Origin: Halopseudomonas pelagia CL-AP6
GTDB lineage: Bacteria; Pseudomonadota; Gammaproteobacteria; Pseudomonadales; Pseudomonadaceae
Direction of reading: 5' to 3'
Assembly: GCF_000410875.1 (NCBI RefSeq)
Contig: NZ_AROI01000026.1
Span: 105,795 to 169,794 of the forward strand
DNA length: 64,000 nucleotides
Below are positions 1 to 9,589 of this stretch, piece after piece. How positions within the stretch are numbered: position 1 is the stretch's first letter; every line of letters starts with the position of its first letter. The notes beneath the pieces were generated by a model. It was not told where the DNA came from and searched no databases. It worked only from the letters and a program-made list of their open reading frames with translations. The position numbers were made by a program, and so were the translations under genes.

Positions 1-237
1 CCTTCGATGGATGCCCAGGCAGACCGGCGTTTTCGCAGCGGTCCGGTCAACTTCAATCTTACCTGGGTGTTATTGACCTTTCTCGGCATCTTCGGCGCTC
101 ATCGCCTATACATGGGCAAATGGATCACTGCGATTATCTACTTCTTCACTGGCGGCCTGTTCCTGCTCGGGGTGCTCTACGATTACTGGACACTCAATGA
201 GCAGATATCGACGCGCAATATGCAGCGCGAATGGTGA
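1..237 (+). CDS. TM2 domain membrane protein, 5' end outside window
   Basis: The frame is open to the first base of the window, so only the C-terminal part (about 78 residues) is visible and the ATG at 7 is probably internal. The visible part is one TM2 unit: a short polar stretch (RRFRSGP), a hydrophobic helix around LTWVLLTFLGIFGAHRLYMG, a glycine/aromatic turn, a second helix (AIIYFFTGGLFLLG) and the closing YDYWTLN. Pseudomonas TM2 proteins that I recall carry two such units, with a residue run like PSMDAQ joining them, which supports a missing N-terminal half. It is an inner-membrane protein of unknown function. The family call is secure; the role is not known. Confidence 0.8.
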   Translation, partial: PSMDAQADRRFRSGPVNFNLTWVLLTFLGIFGAHRLYMGKWITAIIYFFTGGLFLLGVLYDYWTLNEQISTRNMQREW

Positions 238-314
238 CGAACACCTGAAGACTGCGCAGGCTTTCAGATTAAGATAAACTTGCGCCCCCTCAGCAACGCA
301 CCCAGGTAGTTATC

Positions 315-671
315 GTGGAGATATTCAAGGAGTTCACCTTCGAGGCGGCGCACCGGCTGCCGCATGTACCGCACGGCCACAAGTGCGGGCGCCTGCATGG
401 GCATTCCTTTATGGTGGCCATTCATATCAGCGGCGAACCGGATGCGCACAGCGGTTGGATTCGTGATTTTTCTGAATTGAAGGCAATCTTCAAGCCGCTG
501 TACGAACAACTGGACCACAACTATCTGAACGACATTCCTGGTCTGGACAATCCAACCAGCGAGGTCCTGGCCAAGTGGATATGGCGCGAGCTAAAGCCGC
601 TGCTGCCCGAGCTATGCCAGATCACCATCCGTGAGACCTGCACCAGCGGTTGCGTATATCGCGGCGATTGA
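315..671 (+). CDS. queD: 6-carboxytetrahydropterin synthase QueD family protein
   Basis: This 118-residue protein belongs to the 6-pyruvoyl-tetrahydropterin synthase/QueD family, which makes 6-carboxy-5,6,7,8-tetrahydropterin from dihydroneopterin triphosphate in the queuosine/7-deazaguanine pathway. Visible family marks are FEAAHRLP with a zinc histidine, the [10 protein letters not shown] segment with the catalytic cysteine and two more zinc histidines, LDHNYLND in the middle, NPTSE and the C-terminal ETCTSGCVY with the conserved glutamate. Length is normal. The start is a GTG at 315, chosen because the homologous N-terminus ([13 protein letters not shown]) begins there. It stands alone, followed by a short direct repeat and a convergent tetR gene. 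Confidence 0.9.
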   Translation: MEIFKEFTFEAAHRLPHVPHGHKCGRLHGHSFMVAIHISGEPDAHSGWIRDFSELKAIFKPLYEQLDHNYLNDIPGLDNPTSEVLAKWIWRELKPLLPELCQITIRETCTSGCVYRGD

Positions 672-676
672 TCGGC

Positions 677-724
677 ACCAGCAAATATACCGGCAGCAGC
701 TGTACCAGCAAAAAGTATACCGGC
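677..724. repeat. short imperfect direct repeat between queD and tetR
   Basis: Two copies of ACCAGCAAA...TATACCGGC lie at 677-694 and 704-724; the second carries a 3-base insertion. They sit just after the queD stop and before the convergent tetR gene. There is no coding role and I recognise no family. Confidence 0.5.
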
Positions 725-751
725 TAAAAAGATCGAGCTCTGCGTTAAGCG

Positions 752-1339
752 TTACTCACACTTTGCCAGCCGCGCCTCGATCAGAAAGGCAATTTCTTCA
801 GTCGACTCTAGCACCGGGCGAGCACTGGATTCGACCCGCGCCTGAATCAATGCGCCTTCGATGGCGGCGATGGCAAGTTGCGCAAGCCGTCTGGCGGTTT
901 CCCTATCGGCACCCTGGCGTTCCAGCACACCTCTGATTTCAGCGGCCCACTGATTGAAAGCCTGCTGCCCTGCCGCCGCCATTCGCGGGGACTGTGGCGT
1001 CGTTTCCAGCAGCGTGGTGGCCAACGGGCAGCCATCCTTGAACGCAGAAGCCTCCAGCCAGCCTGCCAGCATGCGTCCGTAAGCGCGCATGACCTCGGCA
1101 GCTGAGGGCTGTTCAGCCGCTAGCGTGCGTAGGGTTTGCGATACTACCGACCCCGCGAGCAGCGCCGCCTCCTCGCCCAATTGCTCTTTCCCTTGGGGAA
1201 AATAATGATATAGCGAGCCCTTGGGGGCACGACTTTCCTGCAGAATGTCATTGAGCCCAGTCGCCGCGTAGCCACGACGGCGAAACAGCGTGACAGCGGC
1301 GTTCAGAATATTACTGCGATGCCTCGACGGTGCGCCCAT
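752..1339 (-). CDS. TetR/AcrR family transcriptional regulator (LmrA/YxaF type)
   Basis: A 195-residue repressor-type regulator. The N-terminal TetR helix-turn-helix spans roughly residues 7-55 (ILNAAVTLFRRRGYAATGLNDIL, then KGSLYHYFPQGKEQL). The C-terminal ligand domain contains the DGCPLATTLLE motif typical of the LmrA/YxaF subgroup, whose members usually control efflux or detoxification genes. I chose the ATG at 1339 rather than an earlier in-frame start because it is preceded by AGGAGC at good spacing and matches the family N-terminus; the longer frame would overlap the upstream gene. It lies 22 bp after the glutaredoxin-like gene on the same strand, so the two are probably co-transcribed and may share a stress or detoxification role (inference). 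Confidence 0.88.
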   Translation of the reverse strand: MGAPSRHRSNILNAAVTLFRRRGYAATGLNDILQESRAPKGSLYHYFPQGKEQLGEEAALLAGSVVSQTLRTLAAEQPSAAEVMRAYGRMLAGWLEASAFKDGCPLATTLLETTPQSPRMAAAGQQAFNQWAAEIRGVLERQGADRETARRLAQLAIAAIEGALIQARVESSARPVLESTEEIAFLIEARLAKCE

Positions 1340-1361
1340 TTCAGCTCCTACTTGCTGCGGT

Positions 1362-1733
1362 TCAGGCCGCAGCAAACCGCTTCTGAAGATACTCATCAAT
1401 GGCTTTGGAGTCGTAAAGCCATGTGGTTCCACCCGCCTCATCAACGCGCAAGCATGGCACTTGAATTTTCCCACCCTGCTCCAGCAGCGTCTGACGGTCC
1501 TGCTGGTTATTCTTGGCGTCGCGCAGCGTCACCGGCAGGTTGAGCTTGTGCAACGTGCGCCTTGTTTTGACGCAAAAAGGGCAGGCGCGAAATTGATAGA
1601 GACTCATGGCAGCCGCGGCCCGCTCCACATCGGCCTGATCCTCCGCTGAACGCTTCATTTTGGCGGGGCGGGTCAAAAAATCGACAAAAATGATCAGATT
1701 TCCCAATCCATTGCGAAGTGCTTTTACAATCAT
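1362..1733 (-). CDS. glutaredoxin-like / GST N-terminal domain protein
   Basis: A 123-residue protein with an N-terminal hydrophobic stretch (about residues 8-20) and a thioredoxin-fold domain from residue 44. The active-site motif is CPFC (Cys51-Cys54), followed by the cis-proline region KIQVPCL and DSKAIDEYL, which is the glutathione-binding pattern of glutaredoxins and GST N-terminal domains. It probably acts in glutathione-dependent thiol exchange, perhaps anchored to the membrane by its N-terminus. The ATG at 1733 has AGGA upstream. It is divergent from the DUF3820 gene and leads the tetR gene. The exact substrate cannot be told from sequence. Confidence 0.85.
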   Translation of the reverse strand: MIVKALRNGLGNLIIFVDFLTRPAKMKRSAEDQADVERAAAAMSLYQFRACPFCVKTRRTLHKLNLPVTLRDAKNNQQDRQTLLEQGGKIQVPCLRVDEAGGTTWLYDSKAIDEYLQKRFAAA

Positions 1734-1819
1734 GACTTATCCTGTTGTGTGTTGGGCAATACAGTAAACTGCCGACCGCGACGATAACATGCAACGACCC
1801 TGGACATCCGGAACCTGCA

Positions 1820-2062
1820 ATGAATCCACATGATCTACCCCTGCTGCTTGAGCGCCAGATGCCCTATGGCAAATACAAGGGCCGGATAATCGCCGACCTG
1901 CCTGGCCACTATCTCAACTGGTTCGCCCGTGAAGGCTTCCCCCGCGGTGAAATAGGACGACTGCTTGCGCTCATGCAGGAGATCGACCACAACGGACTGT
2001 CCTATCTACTTGATCCGCTCAGAAACGCACAGCAAGCCAGGCCGCGAGGGCCGCAGCACTGA
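1820..2062 (+). CDS. DUF3820 family protein
   Basis: An 80-residue protein of the DUF3820 family. The family signature is visible as MPYGKYKGRIIADLPGHYLNWF near the N-terminus, followed by a helical tail (IGRLLALMQEID). Pseudomonas members have been labelled a putative quorum-sensing-regulated virulence factor, but no mechanism is established to my knowledge. I chose the ATG at 1820 over the upstream start at 1745 because homologues begin close to the MPYGKYKG motif. It is convergent with the ycgL-like gene, with one base between the stops. Confidence 0.85.
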   Translation: MNPHDLPLLLERQMPYGKYKGRIIADLPGHYLNWFAREGFPRGEIGRLLALMQEIDHNGLSYLLDPLRNAQQARPRGPQH

Positions 2063-2063
2063 T

Positions 2064-2357
2064 TCAGATCGGGTCATTACGGTACAGCAACTCATCAGGC
2101 AGGTGCACCAGATAGTCGTCTTCCTGAGGCGGCATCTGCAGGTGGTAGCCCTGCTGTTCAAGATTGCGCAGTACACTATGGATATCTTCACGGGCGAGCT
2201 TGCGCTCTGGAGTGAGGACCAGGTCCATGGACAACTCGGGTTTACCAAAAAACTGCATCAGAGCTGCGGGCAATTCAGTCAGATCTTTTTTGCGTGGCAC
2301 ATACAGGTACATGCCATCCTTGCGCTTGCTGCGGTAAATCGAACACATGACTTTCAT
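2064..2357 (-). CDS. YcgL domain-containing protein
   Basis: A 97-residue YcgL-domain protein, a family of small conserved gammaproteobacterial proteins without a defined biochemical role. Recognisable segments are the N-terminal [17 protein letters not shown], then [31 protein letters not shown] and QGYHLQMPP. The ATG at 2357 overlaps the ribonuclease D stop codon by 4 bp (ATGA), the usual rnd-ycgL coupling in pseudomonads, so the longer upstream frame is rejected. Translational coupling to rnd is likely. A role beside RNA metabolism would be guilt by association only. Confidence 0.88.
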   Translation of the reverse strand: MKVMCSIYRSKRKDGMYLYVPRKKDLTELPAALMQFFGKPELSMDLVLTPERKLAREDIHSVLRNLEQQGYHLQMPPQEDDYLVHLPDELLYRNDPI

Positions 2358-3499
2358 GCAAGCTGCTCTCTTCCATTGGCCACGGCCAGTAGTTCGTCGC
2401 CCATCAGGGCGCGCCGCCAACCGCTAAGTTCATCTGGCAGTTGGTATGGGCCGCCCGGGTGACCGGTACGCACCAGCGCTTCAAGATGCTTCTTGCGCAG
2501 CATCAGCTCTTCAGCCATGCCCAGCTTCACGGCATGCCGCTGGCCGACTTTGCGCAAGGCCTTGAGTAATTTATTGGCGTCTGCAGGTAGCGGTTCTTGC
2601 AGACGTTCGGGCCAATCAGCTTCGGGCACTGCCTGCCCCGCGCGGATAAGCTCAAGAATAGCCTGGCCATCCTGTCGCACGCTGCGCGGGTGCATATCTT
2701 CAATGCGCGACAGCGCTTGCAGGTTATCTGGCTGACGCTGGGCCAGCGGACACAGCGTTTTTTCCCGTAGCAGCCGATTCCGCGCTTGATCCCGTTGACG
2801 CGATTCGCGCTCGCGCCAACTGGCCAGTAGCTTGAGGATCGCCAGCTCGGAGGGCTTCAAACGCCAGGCCTGCTTGATGTTCAGATAGGCCGTTTCCGGC
2901 TCCTGAACACGACCCGCAGTACTGACCAGTTCGGCGCTGTCTTCCAACAACCAGGCAGTCAAGCCGGCCGCCTCGATCCGCGGCCCGAGCAGTTGATAAA
3001 GCTCGGCGAGATGCAGCGCATCGGCGGCGGCGTAGGTCACCTGATCGTTGCTGAGGGGGCGCTGCAGCCAATTGGAGCGGGTTTCAGCGTTGGACAGCTC
3101 GATATTCAACAACGCCTTGACCAGACGTGAATAGCCCATCGAGAAATCCATGCCCAGATAGGCCGCGGCCATCTGCGTATCGAACAAAGGCGCCGGCGCC
3201 ACGCCACAGAGCTTCATAAACACTTCAAGGTCTTCACTGCACGCGTGCAGCACCTTGAGCACCGTCGGGCTCTGCAGCAGAGCCACCAGCGGCGACCAAT
3301 CGCTGATCGCCAAGGGGTCGATAAGGTAGGCGCTGGTGCCATCGCCGATCTGGATCAGGCCGGCAATCGGAAAGAACGTCTCGGTCCGTTCAAACTCGGT
3401 ATCAACAGCGACATAGGGCAGCTCAAGCCAACGCGCGCACCAATATGCCAGATCGGCGTCATGATCAATCATCAAGGGGTCAGGTAGTGCGCTCGTCAT
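2354..3499 (-). CDS. rnd: ribonuclease D
   Basis: A 381-residue 3'-to-5' exoribonuclease that trims tRNA precursors and other structured RNAs. The DEDD exonuclease domain fills the N-terminal half: [15 protein letters not shown] supplies the first Asp/Glu pair, ACSEDLEVF the next acidic residue, and [14 protein letters not shown] the last motif with its catalytic tyrosine region. An HRDC domain follows in about residues 210-290 ([19 protein letters not shown]). Length fits the family. I chose the ATG at 3499, since the upstream extension to 3589 adds 30 residues with no homology and a purine-rich stretch precedes 3499. It is the first gene of a two-gene operon with the ycgL gene. Confidence 0.95.
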   Translation of the reverse strand: MTSALPDPLMIDHDADLAYWCARWLELPYVAVDTEFERTETFFPIAGLIQIGDGTSAYLIDPLAISDWSPLVALLQSPTVLKVLHACSEDLEVFMKLCGVAPAPLFDTQMAAAYLGMDFSMGYSRLVKALLNIELSNAETRSNWLQRPLSNDQVTYAAADALHLAELYQLLGPRIEAAGLTAWLLEDSAELVSTAGRVQEPETAYLNIKQAWRLKPSELAILKLLASWRERESRQRDQARNRLLREKTLCPLAQRQPDNLQALSRIEDMHPRSVRQDGQAILELIRAGQAVPEADWPERLQEPLPADANKLLKALRKVGQRHAVKLGMAEELMLRKKHLEALVRTGHPGGPYQLPDELSGWRRALMGDELLAVANGREQLA

Positions 3500-3631
3500 A
3501 GGTAACTCTCGCTCATATTCAGCGCCTGAGTATACCTGATCGGCCACCGAAACGCGGCGCTGACTGCAATTAGCCAGCACGCCTGCCACTCAAGTTTGAT
3601 CCGTATCAACCGATAACCTGGAAGGACATTT

Positions 3632-3637
3632 TATAAT
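3632..3637 (+). promoter_or_regulatory. possible sigma-70 -10 box before the chemoreceptor gene
   Basis: A perfect TATAAT hexamer lies 55 bp before the chemoreceptor start. I see no good -35 hexamer at 17-base spacing, so this is only a candidate. Confidence 0.3.
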
Positions 3638-3691
3638 GACTCTCGTGGGGCACCTGCCTCGGGATAGTACAGGCCTTCAGGAGCAGACTGC

Positions 3692-5140
3692 GTGTTTCTT
3701 CAGAACTTGGCGTTAAAGTACAAATTTTGGGCCGTGAACTCAGTCGCCTTTATCACCACCTTGTTGCTGGTACTGGCAGCGCTCTGGGTCGAACAACGCA
3801 GTCTGCAGGAGCAGCGCGAGCAGTTCGCTGGCGTTTTACTGACCGCAAATGCGACTGATCTGCCACAAACGCTTGGCCTGACACGCCTGCCGGTTGCTGC
3901 TCGCCATGCGAGTCTTATGCCTACTGGGGTTGCTCAAGCTGTGTGGACGCCAGCTGAGGAGCTGGATGAGGCCGATGCTAGCCAGTTCAGCGGCGTCTGG
4001 TCTGGCAGGCAGGATGATCAACTGCATCTGCTCGGCGTCGAGCGGATTTCCTATCTGGAATTGCTCATAGCGCGTGCGCCCTTTTACGCCGTCAGCGTTA
4101 TGCTGCTAATGGCTCTGCTGCTGGTCGTTTCCCAGTGGCTAATCTCATTCATTACTGGCCATATCGTGGCCCTGCGTGACGTCATGCTCAAGGTACAGGA
4201 AAGCGGTGACCTGACATTGCGTGCGCACGCCGACTCCCGCGACGAGGTAGGCTCTATTGCGCGCGCATTCAATGCCATGCAGGCCTCGCAACAAAACATC
4301 GTCAGCGCCGTCCGACAGGCTGCCGATCAGTTGGATGAGGGCGCAGCCGATCTGGTGCAAGTCATGGGCTTGATGCGCGATGGCATGATCAGCCAGCAAA
4401 GCGAGACCGATATGGTCGCTGCTGCCGCCAATCAAATGAGCGCTACAGTGCAAGACATCGCCAGCAACTCGTCAACCACTCGTGATCAATCACAACAGGC
4501 TGACCTACTCGCCCGGCAGGGCCATGAGCAGGTCACACGTGTCAGCCAGACCATCGCCGGATTGGCGACCAGCATAGAACGGTGCACTCAGCATATGGAG
4601 CGCCTGCAGGGCAACAGCCAGGATATCAGCGGAGTCGTCAACGTAATCCGCAGCATCGCCGAGCAAACCAACCTGCTCGCGTTGAATGCGGCAATTGAAG
4701 CAGCGCGCGCTGGCGAGTCAGGCCGTGGCTTCGCGGTGGTCGCTGACGAAGTCCGTGCCCTGGCGCAACGGGTTCAGCATTCCACTGACGAAATCCAGCG
4801 CATGATTGAAGCCTTGCAAAGCGGCACCGCTGACGCGGTGGAGGATATGCAGGCAAGTGCGGCGTTGACTCACGACTCTGTCGAACAGAGCGAAGACGCG
4901 GGCCGGGCCCTTAGCGTCATTACTGCTGCGGTCAGTCGGATCCGTGATGGCAACAGTGAGATTGCATCTGCCGTAGAGCAGCAGAGTGAAGCCGCAGAGG
5001 CCATTACCCAGAGTGTTGTGCAAATACGCGATGTGACCGAGAAAACAGTGACACAGACCCTAGTCAGCGCCACGACCAGTGAACGGCTGGCCACCCTGGC
5101 GAAAACGCTAAGCAGCTCGGTCAGCCGGCTGAAAACCTGA
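3692..5140 (+). CDS. methyl-accepting chemotaxis protein, transmembrane
   Basis: A 482-residue chemoreceptor. Residues about 13-31 form the first membrane helix ([16 protein letters not shown]), a short periplasmic region of about 100 residues follows, and the second helix lies near 133-155 ([17 protein letters not shown]). A HAMP segment follows, then the cytoplasmic signalling domain with the hairpin tip signature [20 protein letters not shown] and [15 protein letters not shown]. The ligand domain is too small for a dCache and I do not recognise its ligand. The start is a GTG at 3692 behind AGGAGC. No CheA/CheW genes are near, so it feeds a chemotaxis array encoded elsewhere. Confidence 0.93.
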   Translation: MFLQNLALKYKFWAVNSVAFITTLLLVLAALWVEQRSLQEQREQFAGVLLTANATDLPQTLGLTRLPVAARHASLMPTGVAQAVWTPAEELDEADASQFSGVWSGRQDDQLHLLGVERISYLELLIARAPFYAVSVMLLMALLLVVSQWLISFITGHIVALRDVMLKVQESGDLTLRAHADSRDEVGSIARAFNAMQASQQNIVSAVRQAADQLDEGAADLVQVMGLMRDGMISQQSETDMVAAAANQMSATVQDIASNSSTTRDQSQQADLLARQGHEQVTRVSQTIAGLATSIERCTQHMERLQGNSQDISGVVNVIRSIAEQTNLLALNAAIEAARAGESGRGFAVVADEVRALAQRVQHSTDEIQRMIEALQSGTADAVEDMQASAALTHDSVEQSEDAGRALSVITAAVSRIRDGNSEIASAVEQQSEAAEAITQSVVQIRDVTEKTVTQTLVSATTSERLATLAKTLSSSVSRLKT

Positions 5141-5177
5141 TATCCGCGAGCATGCGCCGATATCAGGCCTGTTGCGC

Positions 5178-5462
5178 TTACTCCAAGGTAATGCGTTGCT
5201 GGTTTTTGGCTAAGGTGGCTTGACCAATACCTTTGACCTGCGCTATCTCGTCGACCGAAGAAAAGGCCCCATTGGCCTCACGGTACTCGACAATAGCCTG
5301 AGCTTTTGACTCGCCGACGCCCTGCAATACCTCAGCAATCTCGCTTGCGCTGGCGGTATTGACATTGACGCTGACAAGGGGTGGCTGGCTGGTTTCTGCG
5401 AGGGTAGGCAAAGCGAACAGTGAGGCGAAAGACAGACAAACAGCAAGAATGAAATGTTTCAT
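5178..5462 (-). CDS. ComEA-like helix-hairpin-helix protein, secreted
   Basis: A 94-residue protein with an N-terminal signal peptide (MKHFILAVCLSFASLFALPTLAE) and a ComEA-type helix-hairpin-helix pair: VNVNTASASEIAEVLQGVG, then YREANGAFSSVDEIAQVKGIG. Such proteins bind double-stranded DNA without sequence preference and in competent bacteria help pull DNA through the periplasm; many gammaproteobacteria carry short stand-alone copies like this one. The ATG at 5462 is chosen because it places the signal peptide at the N-terminus; the longer frame adds 27 residues that would bury it. It is monocistronic. Whether it serves DNA uptake here is unproven. Confidence 0.9.
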   Translation of the reverse strand: MKHFILAVCLSFASLFALPTLAETSQPPLVSVNVNTASASEIAEVLQGVGESKAQAIVEYREANGAFSSVDEIAQVKGIGQATLAKNQQRITLE

Positions 5463-5611
5463 TATAGAACTCCATGTTTTAGTAGGAAATGCCGCAATGC
5501 AGGGGATGACTGCAGCAGATCGGTTCCGCTTCCCTGCGGCCAAATCAACTTAAAACACCTTTATCCGAAAATAAAAACCTTTTTGCCCCTAGTGTGAGGC
5601 GCTTCTCACTA

Positions 5612-6829
5612 TCACGCTCGCAACGCGGCCAATCCACGCTGCAGATCGGCCTGCAGGTCCGCAACCTCTTCCAGCCCTACCGCGACCCGTATCAAGTTGT
5701 CGCGTATGCCGGCGGTAGCACGGGTTTCAGCCGTAAGGCGACCATGGGTGGTGCTCGCCGGATGCGTGATGGTGCTCTTACTATCACCCAGGTTCGCAGT
5801 AATGGAGAGTAACTGCGTCGCATCGATAAACCGCCATGCGGCTTCACGCTCGCCGGCGACCTCAAAGCTGACCACCGCCCCAAACGCTTTTTGTTGACGC
5901 TTCGCCAGTTCATGCTGGGGATGGCTGGGCAAACCGGCGTAATACACGTGCTCAATACCCGGCTGCTGCTCGAGCCATTCTGCCAGAGCTTGTGCGCTGG
6001 CACAGTGAGCCTGCATGCGCAAACGCAGCGTTTCAAGACCCTTGAGGAAGACCCAGGCATTAAAAGGGCTCAAGGTTGGGCCAGCAGTGCGCAGAAAGCC
6101 GACGACTTCCTGCATATGCTCGTGGCGCCCGGCTACAACACCGCCAAGACACCGGCCCTGGCCATCAATATATTTGGTTGCCGAGTGAATGATAATGTCG
6201 GCGCCCAGCTCCAACGGCTTCTGCAAGGCCGGCGTGCAAAAACAGTTGTCCACCGCCAGCAGAGCGCCCTTGGCGTGAGCTACCTCAGCGAGCCCGCGAA
6301 TATCTACCAGCTCTGCCAGCGGGTTGGACGGTGACTCTACGAAAAACAGTTTGGTGTTGGCCTTGCACGCAGTTTTCCAGCCATTCAGATCAGAGAGCAC
6401 GACATAATCGACCTCGACACCGAACCGCTTGAAATATTTATCGAACAGGCTGACGGTCGCGCCGAACACGCTACGTGAGACCAGAATGTGATCACCGGCG
6501 GAGCACAGGCTCATGACCATGGCCATGATCGCCGCCATGCCTGAGGCGGTCGCGACGGCTTGCTCAGCGCCTTCTAGCGCAGCCATCCGCTCCTCGAAGG
6601 TGCGCACGGTGGGGTTCATATAGCGCGAGTAAACGTTCCCCTTGGCCTCACCAGCAAAGCACGCTGCCGCATCGGCAGCACTGCGAAAGACATAGCTTGA
6701 GGTCAAAAACAAAGCTTCGCCATGCTCCGCCTCTGGCCCGCGACGCTGTCCTGCGCGTACCGCCAAGGTATCAAAACCCGCTTCGCTCAGATCGCTATCC
6801 AGGCGACCCGCATCCCATTCTATAGTCAT
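5612..6829 (-). CDS. metZ: O-succinylhomoserine sulfhydrylase
   Basis: A 405-residue PLP enzyme of the Cys/Met metabolism family that makes homocysteine directly from O-succinylhomoserine and sulfide, the direct sulfhydrylation route used in Pseudomonas. The PLP lysine lies in HSATKYIDGQGR; other family marks are YSRYMNPTVRTFEERMAALEG near the N-terminus, ATASGMAAI, the VDNCFCTPALQKPLELGAD strand and the C-terminal LIRVAVGLEEVADL. The ATG at 6829 gives the normal length of about 403 residues. It lies 67 bp downstream of purF on the same strand, the Pseudomonas order purF-metZ. Distinguishing it from cystathionine gamma-synthase rests on this context and overall similarity. Confidence 0.92.
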   Translation of the reverse strand: MTIEWDAGRLDSDLSEAGFDTLAVRAGQRRGPEAEHGEALFLTSSYVFRSAADAAACFAGEAKGNVYSRYMNPTVRTFEERMAALEGAEQAVATASGMAAIMAMVMSLCSAGDHILVSRSVFGATVSLFDKYFKRFGVEVDYVVLSDLNGWKTACKANTKLFFVESPSNPLAELVDIRGLAEVAHAKGALLAVDNCFCTPALQKPLELGADIIIHSATKYIDGQGRCLGGVVAGRHEHMQEVVGFLRTAGPTLSPFNAWVFLKGLETLRLRMQAHCASAQALAEWLEQQPGIEHVYYAGLPSHPQHELAKRQQKAFGAVVSFEVAGEREAAWRFIDATQLLSITANLGDSKSTITHPASTTHGRLTAETRATAGIRDNLIRVAVGLEEVADLQADLQRGLAALRA

Positions 6830-6896
6830 GGCTGATTCTCTTTCAGCGAGCTGGCAGCCCGGCTCACGCCAGGCCACCACCTGCAGTTATGCTTAC

Positions 6897-8402
6897 TCAG
6901 TTGTTATGCAACTCTATGACCGCATTGCCCTGATCGCCCGTGGTCATGGCCGCATCGTTGCGAGCACGTTCGATCTTGCCAAGATAGGCTTCGTTCACGT
7001 CGCCAGTGATGTAGTCGCCGTCGAATACCGAGCAATCAAAGCGCGTCAGCTTAGGATTCCCTTCGCTCACGGCGTCGACCAGATCATGCAGGTCCTGGTA
7101 GATCAGCCAGTCAGCGCCAATCAATTCGGCCACTTCCTCGGTGGTGCGGTTGTGTGCGATCAGTTCATGCACGCTGGGCATATCGATGCCATACACATTC
7201 GGGTAGCGCACCGCAGGAGCCGCCGAGCAGAAGTAGACTTGCTTGGCACCGGCTTCACGCGCCATCTGAATAATCTGTTTGCAAGTCGTCCCGCGGACGA
7301 TGGAGTCATCCACCAGCAACACGTTCTTACCACGAAACTCAAGCTCAATGGCATTGAGTTTCTGCCTCACGGACTTCTTGCGCGCAGCCTGCCCGGGCAT
7401 GATGAAGGTACGCCCTATATAGCGGTTCTTGACGAACCCTTCGCGGAACTTGACGCCCAGATGATTGGCCAGCTCAACCGCGGAGGTGCGGCTGGTGTCC
7501 GGGATCGGAATCACCACATCAATACCGTGGTCGGGGTTGTCGCGGAGAATTTTCTCGGCCAGCTTTTCCCCCATGCGCAACCGCGCCTTATAGACCAGCA
7601 CATTGTCGATCATTGAATCCGGGCGAGCCAGATAGACATGCTCGAAGATGCACGGCGAATATTGCGGGTTATCAGCACACTGACGAGTATACAACTCGCC
7701 CTTGGCGGTAATGTAGACCGCTTCACCTGGTTCCAGATCGCGAATCAGATCAAAGCCCAGCACGTCCAGCGAGACACTTTCCGATGCGATCATGTATTCA
7801 ACGCCGTTCTCGGTATCACGCTTGCCAAATACGATAGGACGAATGGCATTCGGATCGCGGAAACCGACAATGCCGTAGCCAGTGACCATCGCGATCGCCG
7901 CATAACCACCGACACAACGCTTGTGCACCGCCTGTACGGCGTCGAAAATATCTTCCTGGCTAGGCTGCAGCTTGCCGCAACGGGCCAGCTCATGAGCGAA
8001 AACGTTGAGCAGCACTTCCGAGTCGGAATTGGTATTGACGTGGCGCAGGTCTGACTCGTAGATCTCCCGCGATAACTGCTCGACATTGGTCAGGTTGCCG
8101 TTATGCGCCAACGTGATGCCATAGGGCGAGTTGACATAGAACGGTTGTGCTTCAGCCGAGCTGGAAGAGCCGGCTGTCGGGTAACGCACGTGGCCAATAC
8201 CCATATTGCCAATCAGACGCTGCATGTGCCGCTGGTGGAAAACATCCCTCACCAGGCCATTATCCTTGCGCAGGTAGAGTCGTCCATGGTCACAGGTTAC
8301 GATGCCGGCGGCGTCCTGGCCGCGATGCTGCAGGACTGTCAGGGCATCATAGAGCGCCTGATTGACGTTCGCTTTGCCCACTATGCCAACAATGCCACAC
8401 AT
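6897..8402 (-). CDS. purF: amidophosphoribosyltransferase
   Basis: A 501-residue enzyme catalysing the first committed step of purine synthesis: PRPP plus glutamine to phosphoribosylamine. It begins MCGIVGIVG, so Cys2 is the N-terminal nucleophile of the glutaminase domain and there is no propeptide. The glutaminase domain continues through GHVRYPTAG and LAHNGNLTN. The C-terminal phosphoribosyltransferase domain holds the PRPP loop [13 protein letters not shown] and the flexible-loop segment [10 protein letters not shown]. Length is typical of proteobacterial PurF (about 505). It follows cvpA by 57 bp and precedes metZ, a conserved cvpA-purF arrangement. Confidence 0.97.
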   Translation of the reverse strand: MCGIVGIVGKANVNQALYDALTVLQHRGQDAAGIVTCDHGRLYLRKDNGLVRDVFHQRHMQRLIGNMGIGHVRYPTAGSSSSAEAQPFYVNSPYGITLAHNGNLTNVEQLSREIYESDLRHVNTNSDSEVLLNVFAHELARCGKLQPSQEDIFDAVQAVHKRCVGGYAAIAMVTGYGIVGFRDPNAIRPIVFGKRDTENGVEYMIASESVSLDVLGFDLIRDLEPGEAVYITAKGELYTRQCADNPQYSPCIFEHVYLARPDSMIDNVLVYKARLRMGEKLAEKILRDNPDHGIDVVIPIPDTSRTSAVELANHLGVKFREGFVKNRYIGRTFIMPGQAARKKSVRQKLNAIELEFRGKNVLLVDDSIVRGTTCKQIIQMAREAGAKQVYFCSAAPAVRYPNVYGIDMPSVHELIAHNRTTEEVAELIGADWLIYQDLHDLVDAVSEGNPKLTRFDCSVFDGDYITGDVNEAYLGKIERARNDAAMTTGDQGNAVIELHNN

Positions 8403-8459
8403 GCCTAAACACCTTTTCGTCTATGGATACACCACACCTATTGCTAACAGGTGCAAGGA

Positions 8460-8942
8460 TCAGCGCCCAACAAACCCGAGAATCATACTCTTGGACCAGT
8501 CAGCCACCAGGAGAAAATGCGGGATCAGCTCGGACTGCCGCCACCAGTCGTCTGCATCTACCGGGGCCAGGCTCAACAGACCAACGCCAACGGTAATCAG
8601 CAACGCACCGCGTGCGGCACCAAATATCATACCCAGGAAACGGTCGGTGCCACTCAGCCCGGTAACCACCACAAGTTGCCCGATCAAATAATTGATCAGA
8701 CCACCAAGAATCAAAGTCAGTACAAACAATATCGCGCAGGCCGCGATAACCCTGACTGAAGGAGTGTCTATATACGGGACAAGGTACTCAGCAAGCGCTC
8801 CGCCAAACATCCAGGCTACCAGGCCGGCAACCACCCAGGTCACCAGTGATAACGCTTCCTTGACGAAACCCCGGGCTAAACTGATCACGGTCGAGACGGC
8901 AATAATGGCGATGATGGCCCAATCAATCCAGGCTAGTGTCAC
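8460..8942 (-). CDS. cvpA: CvpA family membrane protein
   Basis: A 160-residue inner-membrane protein of the CvpA family. Four hydrophobic helices are visible, starting with LAWIDWAIIAIIAVSTVISL and continuing with LVTWVVAGLVAWMFG, VIAACAILFVLTLILGGLINYLIG and a final helix after LSGTDRFLGMIFGAARGALLI, which is the conserved family motif. In E. coli the gene was linked to colicin V production and envelope homeostasis. It sits between dedD and purF, the classical operon order. Its molecular activity remains undefined. Confidence 0.93.
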   Translation of the reverse strand: MTLAWIDWAIIAIIAVSTVISLARGFVKEALSLVTWVVAGLVAWMFGGALAEYLVPYIDTPSVRVIAACAILFVLTLILGGLINYLIGQLVVVTGLSGTDRFLGMIFGAARGALLITVGVGLLSLAPVDADDWWRQSELIPHFLLVADWSKSMILGFVGR

Positions 8943-9004
8943 GACGAAACACCCGTTAGCGGAAAGGCCAATATTCTACCAGAGCCACCCTTTGACCGGA
9001 ACCG

Positions 9005-9589
9005 CTATCGTTTGCCAGAAGCCGCGTCAAAGGCTACGACAAAACCCTTGGCACCCTGGCGACGCTCGAGCTCATCACGCAAACGATTGGCGCTCGCGCG
9101 ATCCAGCACCGGCCCGACATACACCCGGGTAATAGCCTTACCGTCCGCCGTGGCGGCAACTGTGTAGGCGTTATAACCCTGCTCTACCAGCTTTTCCTTG
9201 AACCCATCTGCATTGGCGGCGGCGGAGAAACTGCCCAGTTGAATTACCCAATCACCCTGACCAGCCGTTGGCGCAGGTGTAGGCTCGGGAGCAGGCGTCG
9301 CCGTAGCAGGCTCGGGCGGCGTGACAACTGCCGGGGCTTCACTGAGGCCCTCCTCAACCAGCATCGGAATAACCTCTGTCTCTGGAATGCCCGCAACCGG
9401 CTCTGGCTCCGGCAGCTCAATCGGCGCAGCCGGCGCAATTGGCTGACTCGACATCTCAGGCTGCTGCGGCGCTTGCACTTCAACGCTGACTGTTTCGTCC
9501 TGGCCGGATAACAGCATCGGCAAAAACACCACTGCAGCGACGACCAGCACCAATGCGCCAATAAGGCGCTGCTTCAATTTGTCATCCAT
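9005..9589 (-). CDS. dedD: SPOR domain-containing protein (DedD-like)
   Basis: A 194-residue bitopic inner-membrane protein. One membrane helix lies at residues 9-29 (LIGALVLVVAAVVFLPMLL), a long proline/glutamate/alanine-rich periplasmic linker spans about 35-110, and a C-terminal SPOR domain (WVIQLGSFSAAANADGF, then AITRVYVGPVLDRASANRL) ends the protein. SPOR domains bind denuded peptidoglycan at the division site, and DedD supports cell constriction. The start overlaps the folC stop by 8 bp. Order folC-dedD-cvpA-purF is conserved in gammaproteobacteria, supporting the DedD name. Confidence 0.92.
   Translation of the reverse strand: MDDKLKQRLIGALVLVVAAVVFLPMLLSGQDETVSVEVQAPQQPEMSSQPIAPAAPIELPEPEPVAGIPETEVIPMLVEEGLSEAPAVVTPPEPATATPAPEPTPAPTAGQGDWVIQLGSFSAAANADGFKEKLVEQGYNAYTVAATADGKAITRVYVGPVLDRASANRLRDELERRQGAKGFVVAFDAASGKR

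Noticed and set aside
5594..5609. Possible terminator after metZ
   Set aside because: GTGAG/CTCAC gives only a 5-base stem, and the T-rich stretch is interrupted and some distance away. It is too weak to list.
6828..7616. 262-codon plus-strand ORF antisense to purF
   Set aside because: It lies wholly opposite a well-conserved enzyme and has no recognisable domain.
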